Positions 40,990 to 48,021 of a stretch of DNA of 64,000 nucleotides are shown piece after piece. The stretch spans positions 1 through 64,000 of the forward strand of contig JAAHGL010000027.1 of NCBI GenBank assembly GCA_010692635.1. The letters run 5' to 3'. Numbering within the stretch: the stretch's first letter is position 1; each line of letters opens with the position of its first letter. A program made the translations under genes and the position numbers. The notes beneath the pieces are model-generated. The model ran no database searches, was not told the DNA's origin, and saw nothing but the letters and a program-made list of their open reading frames with translations. The DNA comes from Symploca sp. SIO2C1 (GTDB lineage: Bacteria; Cyanobacteriota; Cyanobacteriia; Cyanobacteriales; Coleofasciculaceae).

Positions 40990-41343
40990 TTACCCGACAC
41001 TTCCTACTACCAGCGATCGCAAATACAAACTCATTTTTGCTTCTAACAGTTTGCGAATTCGCCAAAAGTCAGGAGAGTTGATATCGAAGTTGGGGAATAG
41101 GGTTAAAATTCCTTCTGCGAGATTGAAAGCTATTTGAGAATCAACACCAGCCATTGCGATCGCTGTTGCTAAGTGCTGTGTGCGGCAAGCTGGCTGTGCT
41201 TGCCTTGTCCAAAGGGAGTCCCAATACAGACCCTCTGGAAGTTTGTGAAGAGTAAACCATTCTTGAGGTAACTGCTTATCTGCTTGAGACTGTGATTCTG
41301 CCTTAGTCTCTTTTCGCAGTAACCTATTAATCCATCCAATCAT
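40990..41343 (-). CDS. Hypothetical protein, 117 aa
   Basis: From ATG 41343 (MIGWINRLLRKETKAESQ) with AAGGTAC upstream. An ORF that runs further up to 41601 is mostly made of repeats and is rejected. The product contains PEGLYWDSLWTRQAQPACRTQHLATAIAMAG and FNLAEGILTLFPNF; small and partly helical. No family recognised. Its leader matches leaders at 31284 and 35180. Confidence 0.55.
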   Translation of the reverse strand: MIGWINRLLRKETKAESQSQADKQLPQEWFTLHKLPEGLYWDSLWTRQAQPACRTQHLATAIAMAGVDSQIAFNLAEGILTLFPNFDINSPDFWRIRKLLEAKMSLYLRSLVVGSVG

Positions 41344-41350
41344 TTTTTCT

Positions 41351-41640
41351 GTACCTTTTTTCTGCCATTTCTCTTGTTGCTCTGCACCCTTGTAATTTGA
41401 TGGAACAAGGGGGAATTCTTCGCTGCACCTTTGTGATTTAATTGAGCAAGGGGAATTGTTTCTCTGCACTGGGTGAACGAAATATGAAGTGGGATTTCCA
41501 TTCTCCGCGTCTCCGTGTCTCCGCGTCTCCGTGTCTGCTGACTCGTTTCCCCACGCCTTTTTTCCCTCACCCCTCTGCACCCTTGTGATTTGATGGAACA
41601 AGGGGGAATTTCTAGCTGCACCTTTGTGACTTGACAGAGA
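41351..41640. repeat. Cluster of dispersed hairpins and STRR, copies 7-10
   Basis: Full hairpins at 41387-41411 and 41580-41604 (loops AATTTGATGGA, GATTTGATGGA), a degenerate one at 41428-41452 and a half copy at about 41619-41635. Between them: (CCGCGTCT)n at 41503-41540 and a block resembling the compound repeat (CACCCCTCTGCACCCTTG). No gene is supported in 41344-41666. Confidence 0.8.
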
Positions 41641-41666
41641 CGCAATTACTTGTATTAATGCTGTAA

Positions 41667-42359
41667 CTAAGCACTGATTCGAGCATTGTACAGGGTAAAA
41701 AAATCTCCAGGAATAACCTCCCCATTTTCATCTTTGAGCAGCTCTCCTGTCTGAAGAAAATGATTGGCACTATCAATGCGTCGCTGTTCTGCTGCATTGT
41801 AATCGTCAAGCGCACTTTGTGCCTGATCAACAAGAGCATTGAGATCAATGCCCATATTAGCCAGAACACTATTAACAGACTGAGCATCTAATTGCTTGTT
41901 GGCTTCTTCTAGCCTGCGAAGCCGTTCAGCTTGAGCCTTGAGATGATAAACAGCCCTGCCTTGGTTGACAAAGGTTTCATCTCGTTCTGCCTGCTGTATT
42001 CCAGTCTTTACTAGAACCTGTTCATAACGAGACTTAATACGGTCTACCATTGTGTAAACAACGTCCATACTAGCGTTGTTCATTTCACTGATAGTTTGTG
42101 CTTCGGCGATCGCTAATATCCCTACTTCTTCAGGTTTTGGTAACTCTGCATCCCCTGATTTGACTTCCTTGGTACTAGGTAGCTGAGGGGGTAGCCCAAC
42201 AGACTCAGACACTTGCTGATGGGTAGCTAGCAGTGATTCACCAAGTGAGCTGGGAATTTCTGAACTACCATTCTTGGCTGTAAGACCAGCCTTCGCTAGG
42301 ATCTCTAAGGTATCCTTGACTCGCAATCCCATTTTTTGGGCTAACTCTGAAACTTTCAT
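41667..42359 (-). CDS. Protein with IF2 N-domain-like start, phage early region
   Basis: 230 residues. The first 35 residues MKVSELAQKMGLRVKDTLEILAKAGLTAKNGSSEIPSS resemble the IF2 N-terminal three-helix domain (VxELAxxxGxxxxxxxxxLxxxG). The remainder is helical, with a coiled stretch AVYHLKAQAERLRRLEEANKQLDA and C-terminal GELLKDENGEVIPGDFFTLY. Function unknown; an RNA- or protein-binding adaptor is possible. It follows the HTH gene 42365 with a 5-bp gap. Confidence 0.6.
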   Translation of the reverse strand: MKVSELAQKMGLRVKDTLEILAKAGLTAKNGSSEIPSSLGESLLATHQQVSESVGLPPQLPSTKEVKSGDAELPKPEEVGILAIAEAQTISEMNNASMDVVYTMVDRIKSRYEQVLVKTGIQQAERDETFVNQGRAVYHLKAQAERLRRLEEANKQLDAQSVNSVLANMGIDLNALVDQAQSALDDYNAAEQRRIDSANHFLQTGELLKDENGEVIPGDFFTLYNARISA

Positions 42360-42364
42360 TTTCT

Positions 42365-42799
42365 CTAACTTGCTTGACGTTGCTTTTGATTAGCTTCGAG
42401 GACTTTAATTACGTCGCGATCGCATAATTTGCGACCATTGGAAGTAGACCTATAAAGATTAGCGATCGCATGAAGAATGTCTACCTCAACCTTGGCAAAA
42501 GGTGGCGGGTCAGGATAAATTGGTCTAACAGAAATACCTTCATCTATCCGAATAGCTTCTACCTTCTTTCTGTCTTCATATTCGGGAAACCGCTCAGAGC
42601 AAGATTCCCTGTACTCTGGGAAATACTCGTAAGCTAGTTGTCTGTATTTGAGCAAAGTTTTCTTCGTTACCCCGATCTCGTTGGCAACTTTACTTAAGGA
42701 ATAATTGTTATTGACTTCTTGGAGCAAGTCCATATCAATGAAGCTTTTAGGTAGTTCATCTTTCTTAAGGTGAACTACATCAGCAATCCCTTCAGTCAT
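42365..42799 (-). CDS. HTH-containing hypothetical protein
   Basis: 144 residues. The part NNYSLSKVANEIGVTKKTLLKYRQLAYEYFPEY (residues about 30-62) is a helix-turn-helix of the MerR/Xis-like type. The C-terminal half, ILHAIANLYRSTSNGRKLCDRDVIKVLEAN, is helical. Overlaps the 42792 gene by 8 bp. Probably a phage regulator or DNA-binding accessory. Confidence 0.65.
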   Translation of the reverse strand: MTEGIADVVHLKKDELPKSFIDMDLLQEVNNNYSLSKVANEIGVTKKTLLKYRQLAYEYFPEYRESCSERFPEYEDRKKVEAIRIDEGISVRPIYPDPPPFAKVEVDILHAIANLYRSTSNGRKLCDRDVIKVLEANQKQRQAS

Positions 42800-43121
42800 C
42801 AGTTTTTACCTCCTCATAGGAAGAAGCGGTCATATCCACTTCCATATAGTTGACAAAGTTATCGTCGTTAATAGTCCAGACATAAGTTTTGCCGCCACAA
42901 GTAAGCAACCTGGCTTTGTCTACATCAAATTCGAGGGAGGCAATTTGTCTCGAAATATTCTGCTGAATAGATGAAATGCTTGCCTCGACTTGATTGATTC
43001 TTTGTTCTAATTCTTCCCACTGTTGTCTGAGCAAAGCAATAGTGTTATTGCTCTTCACCAGAGAAGCGATTAGCTTTGTGATCTCCTTTAACGAATTTTG
43101 GGTCACTTGTTTTACCTCCAA
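42792..43121 (-). CDS. Hypothetical coiled-coil protein, 109 aa
   Basis: 109 residues. A coiled coil in the middle (QQWEELEQRINQVEASISSIQQN) and a polar C-terminus (VWTINDDNFVNYMEVDM). It is the first gene of the leftward early operon that starts at the 43.1-43.6 kb control region. No family recognised. Confidence 0.6.
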   Translation of the reverse strand: MEVKQVTQNSLKEITKLIASLVKSNNTIALLRQQWEELEQRINQVEASISSIQQNISRQIASLEFDVDKARLLTCGGKTYVWTINDDNFVNYMEVDMTASSYEEVKTDD

Positions 43122-43611
43122 CTAATTTCTGCTCTGTTGTTGGTTCTGACTTTTCACAGCATCTTTTTAGTCAGGAGTCTCCGAGTCAGAAGAATAACGC
43201 CGGAGAGAGGATAATCCATACTCATTACTCATTACTCATTACTCATTACTCCTTCCTAACTGGACTTCTCGTGAAAAGTCAGTTTTGGATTAATAACTCT
43301 AGGGTTGCTCTTCGTTCTGCGGTTGTTCACCTGACACGCTAGTTTCCCGCTCAGAGTGTTTATTCAGTTGTTTGAGGTTCAGTGTTGGCAAAGGAAAGCT
43401 TTGGATTTTCGGGTTGCTCTTGCGGGTTCCGTGTCCGCGTCCTCTGCTTTCCTTTGCTTGATATCCTTATCATTGCAAATTGAAAGTCAACTGTCAACAG
43501 TTGACTTTCAAGATTTGACGATTGACAGTTGATCTGGGATATTTTAATTAGTCGGAAGTCGATTTTCAGGAGACAATATTAGATATGTTGCCTATGTGTT
43601 GAGAATTAGAC
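43122..43611. promoter_or_regulatory. Divergent control region, inverted repeats and STRR
   Basis: Between the leftward 43121 gene and the rightward 43612 gene. Elements seen: (ATTACTC)n at about 43219-43251; GCAAAGGAAAGC (43388-43399) and GCTTTCCTTTGC (43446-43457), a 12-bp inverted repeat with 46-bp loop; TGAAAGTCAACTG-TCAA-CAGTTGACTTTCA (43481-43510), a 13-bp palindrome; GATTGACAGTTGAT at 43521-43533. It probably carries divergent promoters and operators for the XRE-like protein at 43612, and the loop may encode an RNA. Confidence 0.65.
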
Positions 43612-43878
43612 GTGCGAGTTTTCCTGGATATTTCGCCTTACTGGCCCAAAGATGAATATGGTCAATCCCGAACTGTGAATTCAATTTATGAGGAGATCAA
43701 GGGGAGTAATAACGAAGTAGGGCGAAATACCTTACGTCTAGCTCTGGATGGGAAGCTAGATAGAGGCTTGTTTGCAAATATCGTGAAGTTATCGCGATTG
43801 CTCTCTGAGTGGTCAGGACAAGAAGTGCGTCCCAGCGATTTACTCAAAGTTGAGGAGGACAATAAATCCAATTCATAG
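43612..43878 (+). CDS. XRE-like helix-turn-helix protein, 88 aa
   Basis: 88 residues, GTG start. The centre EIKGSNNEVGRNTLRLALDGKLDRGLFANIVKLSRLLSEWSGQEVRPSDLL looks like an XRE-type HTH (NTLRLALDGK... in place of the usual RKTIR). It lies right after the palindromes at 43388-43533 and heads the rightward operon, so it may be a repressor or switch protein of the phage. C-terminus is acidic and polar. Confidence 0.65.
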   Translation: MRVFLDISPYWPKDEYGQSRTVNSIYEEIKGSNNEVGRNTLRLALDGKLDRGLFANIVKLSRLLSEWSGQEVRPSDLLKVEEDNKSNS

Positions 43879-43902
43879 GTTTTATGTAACTGGAATAATC
43901 AA

Positions 43903-44196
43903 ATGACCCAAACACCTAACATCGAAACACCGTCAGAACCAGACCGCCTCGACTTGCTAATAGAGCAGGTTGGCAGGTTCACCGAGGGTTTAACTGAGTT
44001 CAGAGTTGTCATGACTGAGAGCATGACTGAGTTCCGGACTAGCCTAGCCGCACTAGACCAGCGACTCGACAGAATAGCAGTCACAACTGAGCGCCAAGCA
44101 GCTAGTATTGACCGCCTTGCTATAACCGCAGAAAGTCAACAGCAGAGCATTGAGCAGTTAGCCGCTGCTGTGCGGTTGCTGGTTGAACGAGGCTAG
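43903..44196 (+). CDS. Small coiled-coil protein, 97 aa
   Basis: 97 residues: LDLLIEQVGRFTEGLTEFRVVMTESMTEFRTSLAALDQRLDRIAVTTERQAASIDRLA, a continuous coiled coil with heptad repeats of L, I and V. Common cyanobacterial small protein; role unknown. It follows the HTH gene by 24 bp in one operon. Confidence 0.7.
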   Translation: MTQTPNIETPSEPDRLDLLIEQVGRFTEGLTEFRVVMTESMTEFRTSLAALDQRLDRIAVTTERQAASIDRLAITAESQQQSIEQLAAAVRLLVERG

Positions 44197-44241
44197 GGGG
44201 TGACTGAAAAGCTAGCAGAGTGTCACCTCAGGGAGTAAGGG

Positions 44242-44409
44242 ATGAGTGAATGGTCACCAGTGGATGAATCTAGAGACTGGCAGTGCGTAGCCGAACGCTG
44301 GCGTTGTCAAAAGCTGGCCCAAAAACGTAAACAGGCTTTGGTCGATATCAAGGCAACCGGAGACAGCGTACTCAAGTGGGCATGTATTTTCAAAAACAAG
44401 GAGCATTAA
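44242..44409 (+). CDS. Small protein, 55 aa, early operon
   Basis: ATG 44242 with GGGAGTAAGGG ribosome site. Starts MSEWSPVDESRDWQCVAERW and ends WACIFKNKEH; Trp- and Lys-rich. It ends 2 bp before the next gene (44412). No family recognised. Confidence 0.55.
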   Translation: MSEWSPVDESRDWQCVAERWRCQKLAQKRKQALVDIKATGDSVLKWACIFKNKEH

Positions 44410-44411
44410 AA

Positions 44412-44735
44412 ATGACACAAACTGTTACACCATCAGCTTCTCAAGAACAATTTGATTTAGGTATCCAGACTTGTTACCTGGTGCTGTACAAAGCACTCTC
44501 CGAGTCAGAAATAGACTATGCCTTGGGGGAAGGTGCAATTCTCACCTATTCCTACTGTTTCGATCCTGATCAAGACCCCTTTTTGAAGGTTGGCCAACTG
44601 GCTCGGACTGGCAGCGTTTCTCAAGGAAGTGAGGCTATTCCCTGGAAAATCGTGGGAATCGACCAATACCCAGGTGGTGATGATGGCGTACTCAAAGGAG
44701 TGATAATCGCCTGGTGTCGGAGGATGCAAGAATGA
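44412..44735 (+). CDS. Hypothetical protein, 107 aa
   Basis: From the ATG at 44412 (MTQTVTPSASQEQFDLG); the longer frame from 44376 is not used. It contains QTCYLVLYKALSESEIDYALGEGAILTYSYCFDPDQ and IPWKIVGIDQYPGGDDGVLKG, a small globular pattern. Ends with TGA that overlaps the next start (ATGA). No family recognised. Confidence 0.55.
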   Translation: MTQTVTPSASQEQFDLGIQTCYLVLYKALSESEIDYALGEGAILTYSYCFDPDQDPFLKVGQLARTGSVSQGSEAIPWKIVGIDQYPGGDDGVLKGVIIAWCRRMQE

Positions 44736-44941
44736 CTGAATCAGGGAGCGAAGCCAATCGCTACTTAAACACACCTTCGATAACTTCCAGCCATGCTGCT
44801 ACCGATGACGAAAAGTGCTACGAAATGGAAACCAAGTATGGTTGGAAACTGCTACGAATTGAGCCACTGGATGATCCAACCTTTGAGGTGAACTGCATAT
44901 TTGAGAGTGAAACGGAATTCCCTAATTATCTGGAGGATTAG
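44732..44941 (+). CDS. Hypothetical protein, 69 aa
   Basis: Start chosen at 44732 in ATGA overlap with the previous stop. Residues are polar at the start (MTESGSEANRYLNTPS) and end with TKYGWKLLRIEPLDDPTFEVNC and FESETEFPNYLED. Acidic and short. Part of the rightward operon; no family recognised. Confidence 0.5.
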   Translation: MTESGSEANRYLNTPSITSSHAATDDEKCYEMETKYGWKLLRIEPLDDPTFEVNCIFESETEFPNYLED

Positions 44942-44943
44942 CA

Positions 44944-45324
44944 ATGCGTAAATATATCATTTTCAAAGCTGACCGAAAACAACCGGGATGGAAACAGAGG
45001 CAGCTTGCTCATACTGGAGCTTTGACTCGAATCTTAGCCGAACATTACGACAGTTCTAAGAGTCCCATACCTAAGCCAGGGTATCGCTTTCGGGAGTTTC
45101 ATCAAATTGAACAGTTTGCTAATCCTCACTTCCCAGGTGCGAGTACCCACAGCCGGGTTGGAGACTGGGAAGTAACGAGGGTGAAAGAGTACCCATGCTC
45201 AGAACCTGATGCTGAGTTTGATTTGATTGTTATCTGCTACTGCCAATACTCTCCTGTGTCTACCCCCCTAGAGCCGCTGCCAGAGATTCAAGTTCCCCAG
45301 GAGTTACAGGAGGTGGAAGTGTGA
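44944..45324 (+). CDS. Hypothetical protein, 126 aa
   Basis: 126 residues: MRKYIIFKADRKQPGWKQRQL, then LAEHYDSSKSPIPKPGYRFREFHQIEQFANPHFPGAS, and WEVTRVKEYPCSEPDAEFDLIVICYCQY. It has an ordered alpha-beta composition. It is the last gene before the terminator at 45373-45404. No family recognised. Confidence 0.6.
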   Translation: MRKYIIFKADRKQPGWKQRQLAHTGALTRILAEHYDSSKSPIPKPGYRFREFHQIEQFANPHFPGASTHSRVGDWEVTRVKEYPCSEPDAEFDLIVICYCQYSPVSTPLEPLPEIQVPQELQEVEV

Positions 45325-45372
45325 CACCATCAGCTTTTCAAGAAGAATCGGCGAAAACCTTTTTCAAACAGC

Positions 45373-45404
45373 AAAACCCCTAACCCAAGGGGGTTAAGGG
45401 TTTT
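45373..45404 (+). terminator. Rho-independent terminator after the 43.6-45.3 kb operon
   Basis: AAAACCCCTAACCC (45373-45386), loop AAGG, GGGTTAAGGGTTTT (45391-45404): a 14-bp stem with one mismatch and a U-run after it. It follows the 44944 gene by 48 bp on the plus strand. Confidence 0.75.
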
Positions 45405-45448
45405 ACAATTTGACTCCTGAGCCATTCAGTTCGCCGCTGACTGTCCAG

Positions 45449-45536
45449 GATGACCCAGTAGTTAAAACACTAGTCATGAAAAAAACAACTACCGATGACC
45501 CAGTAGATTTAAATTAGACATGAAAAAACCAACTAC
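45449..45536 (+). repeat. Duplicated leader ahead of the RepA-like gene
   Basis: GATGACCCAGTAG at 45449-45461 and 45494-45506, and CATGAAAAAA-CAACTAC at 45475-45492 and 45519-45536 (spacing 45 and 44 bp). The second ATG starts the RepA-like gene; the first opens a 13-codon ORF (MKKTTTDDPVDLN) that ends just before it. Confidence 0.75.
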
Positions 45537-47814
45537 AAAGGCTACTACTAGCTTAATATCTTCTGCATCAGTTTCGCCACTCCAAACAGATGTTCTTGAT
45601 AGTGGCTCTCAACCGCCAAACCAGCGCTCATCAAAGGATACACGACCCTACCTATGGGTTTCCGACATAATCTGTGCTCAGAAACTCAGACCTTACTTCC
45701 GGCTATTTTCCCTTGACACAGCAGATCCAGCTTCCGTCGAATCAGGGTCTCATATTATTGCCCTTGACCCAGATTTTGGTGAGCTAAATATCAAACGACT
45801 GGGGCACATGCTTTTAGAGGGAGGCTCTCAAGTCGATGTATTCGATTTACAACAACCGCTGTTGAGCTTCCTGGCTCCCATAGGGCTGGATGCTGTACCA
45901 ATGATTCTGATGGGAGTCATCCGTTTTGAGCAGTGGTTAGATCAAGTCAAGGATATCCGTCTCTCTCTCAAGGAAGCCGTCGAACAAGCCAAATTCTATC
46001 TCAAACAATGTAAAACAGAGCGCACAGCTGCTATTAATATAGAGTTGGAAACTCTCAGACAACGGTGTGGCGTGAGCAGCGGCAACTGGCAGAAAAACTT
46101 TATCGAGCGTCTTGAGGCGGAGATTCATGCCGCAGTTGATGGAAAGGTTACAGATCCAGATACTCGCTTTGAGTTAGACTTGCTGGCGCTGCTACAAGAA
46201 AAAAACAGGCGGCGGTATCTCAGGCGACGCAGTCAGCTTGCCAGCCACTATGGTCTAACCAAGGCTGAGATAGAAGAATGTGCTATTGAAGCTAAGCGCT
46301 CAACAGAGGTAGCCAAACCCAAGGTTCTAGACTTGGGAGAATTATTTGACTTAGAAAGCACAGGATTGAACTATTTGGTTCCTGGTTTGCTGCCTATAGG
46401 AGAAACGGTTATACTAGCCGCGCCTCCTAAGTGTGGTAAAACCCTGCTGTCAATTGACCTAGCTTTCAGTATTGCTACTGGGGAAAGTCAGTTTCTGGGA
46501 GAGAAATCACTTCGGGGCAAGGTGCTACTGGTTAGCACCGATGAAAGTCTCCGGAGTACCAAATCCAAGCTATTAAAACGAGGCTTCCGCAAGCGAGATA
46601 AAGAATATCTCAAGGTGTTACCCCAGTGGGATATCTCCCAGCTGGGGGAGCTGGAAGAAATACTAGAAGACTACCGCCCCGACTTAGTAATTGTCGATAG
46701 CCTCAAACGCATTTCCAAAGGAATGGAGATGTCGGAAAACTCAGCTGAGTTTGCAGATAACATCTACACCCTGAAAGAGCTGTTCACCAAGTACAGTGCT
46801 TCTGGTGTCCTGATTCACCATACTAATAAAGACCGGGAAGCTCGTGGAGTCCATCGCCTGCGTGGCAGTAGTGCGATCGCAGGTGCAGTTTGGGGCACAT
46901 GGGAGATGGACTATCCAGGTAAAGGGAAAATCAACCCCAAAGACCCCAGGCGCTTATTCTCAGCCTTTAGCCGAGACAGCGAGGGAACAAATTTTACTAT
47001 CGAGTTCAACCCAGAGGATAACAGCTGGATAAATCTGGGAGAGGTTAGCGATAAAGACTTCATTGAAACTGCTAATTACAAGCAGCGGATTTTGGCAGTA
47101 CTAGAAGCCAATTCTCACCGCTCTGGATTGTCTGGACGGGAAATTATCGAATTACTGGGAATGACGAAAGAGACGGGGAGGAGTGTCTACAGTACACTCA
47201 ATCGGATGGTGGACAAGAAGCTGATATCTTGTGCCCCAGCCCCCGGTGATAAGCGCTATAACCTCTATTCCTTGCGCGGAGCTTTTGTTAAGAAAGGTAA
47301 CTGTCACACAGATACCCCCCCCTCCCCTACTATCTCTGCTCAAGTGCTGACTAATTTGACTGAAACTACTGTGGTTGAGGAAAAAAACAATAGTCAGCAG
47401 CCCGGTCATGAATTAGTCAGCACTTCTGAGTCAAAAAACGATGCTGAATATTTAGAACGGACTGCCAGTAAGGAATACACCGAATTAGTCACCAGCCCCC
47501 ACGCTGATAAGGGGGGGGAGGGGGTGTCACAGCCCCTTGTGCCGGAACTGTCACATCAAGAAACCACAGAAGATATCTGGTTCGATGTTGAGCCAACTAA
47601 CAATACTGACAATGAAGAGTTTTCCGCTCTCGATGCTGAGAAGCAGCAGGTGGCTCGACAAATCGCACAAGAGATGGTTGCGATAAAAAATAGCCAAGAC
47701 TGGAAGCAGGTTGAGCAACGGTATGCGATAGAAGACTTGAATTGGGTGTGCAGGAATCTCCTTACCGAAGAGCAGAAGCTACAGTTTGGCGACAATTGCA
47801 TCAAAGGCTTATGA
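45520..47814 (+). CDS. RepA-like AAA+ ATPase (helicase/replication), with winged HTH
   Basis: 764 residues. N-terminal 250 residues are of unknown fold (LWVSDIICAQKLRPYFRLFSL, then helical). Residues about 285-500 are a RecA/AAA_25-type ATPase: Walker A APPKCGKTLLSIDLA, Walker B-like LVIVDSLKRIS, and ASGVLIHHTNKDREARGVHRLRGSSAIAG near the C-terminal part. Residues about 525-590 contain a winged HTH (RSGLSGREIIELLGMTKETGRSVYSTLNRMVDK). The C-terminus is polar. It fits a plasmid or phage replication ATPase like RSF1010 RepA-type hexamer. A duplicated leader precedes the start. Confidence 0.82.
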   Translation: MKKPTTKATTSLISSASVSPLQTDVLDSGSQPPNQRSSKDTRPYLWVSDIICAQKLRPYFRLFSLDTADPASVESGSHIIALDPDFGELNIKRLGHMLLEGGSQVDVFDLQQPLLSFLAPIGLDAVPMILMGVIRFEQWLDQVKDIRLSLKEAVEQAKFYLKQCKTERTAAINIELETLRQRCGVSSGNWQKNFIERLEAEIHAAVDGKVTDPDTRFELDLLALLQEKNRRRYLRRRSQLASHYGLTKAEIEECAIEAKRSTEVAKPKVLDLGELFDLESTGLNYLVPGLLPIGETVILAAPPKCGKTLLSIDLAFSIATGESQFLGEKSLRGKVLLVSTDESLRSTKSKLLKRGFRKRDKEYLKVLPQWDISQLGELEEILEDYRPDLVIVDSLKRISKGMEMSENSAEFADNIYTLKELFTKYSASGVLIHHTNKDREARGVHRLRGSSAIAGAVWGTWEMDYPGKGKINPKDPRRLFSAFSRDSEGTNFTIEFNPEDNSWINLGEVSDKDFIETANYKQRILAVLEANSHRSGLSGREIIELLGMTKETGRSVYSTLNRMVDKKLISCAPAPGDKRYNLYSLRGAFVKKGNCHTDTPPSPTISAQVLTNLTETTVVEEKNNSQQPGHELVSTSESKNDAEYLERTASKEYTELVTSPHADKGGEGVSQPLVPELSHQETTEDIWFDVEPTNNTDNEEFSALDAEKQQVARQIAQEMVAIKNSQDWKQVEQRYAIEDLNWVCRNLLTEEQKLQFGDNCIKGL

Positions 47815-47932
47815 GCTAGCGATTGAATGGTTGGAGGAACGCGATCGCCACGGGCACATCCAGTGGCTAATCAAAGTGCCAGCGACACCTGCTAACTGGG
47901 TTCCGGTTGAGCATTGTGATGATGGCGATTAG
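47786..47932 (+). CDS. Possible small protein after RepA-like gene, 48 aa
   Basis: A frame from TTG at 47786 to TAG at 47932 overlaps the end of the RepA-like gene. It reads ASKAYELAIEWLEERDRHGHIQWLI and ends ANWVPVEHCDDGD, ordinary protein-like composition. Start is uncertain because no ATG is in frame. It may be a translationally coupled accessory or a fragment. Confidence 0.35.
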   Translation: MATIASKAYELAIEWLEERDRHGHIQWLIKVPATPANWVPVEHCDDGD

Positions 47933-48021
47933 CTTCGCTAGTGCCGAAGGCAATCGCAGAATCAACAGGAGGCAGTAAAGCAAGAGCTAGATATGAAAGG
48001 AACACTTACCGGATTAGTAGG

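Noticed and set aside
40990-41601. Long frame 203 aa for the 41 kb gene
   Set aside because: Residues before M87 come from STRR and hairpin repeats; ATG 41343 with AAGGTAC is the natural start.
41612-41887. 91-residue ORF over the IF2-N-like gene
   Set aside because: Out-of-frame shadow with Cys- and Ile-rich odd composition.
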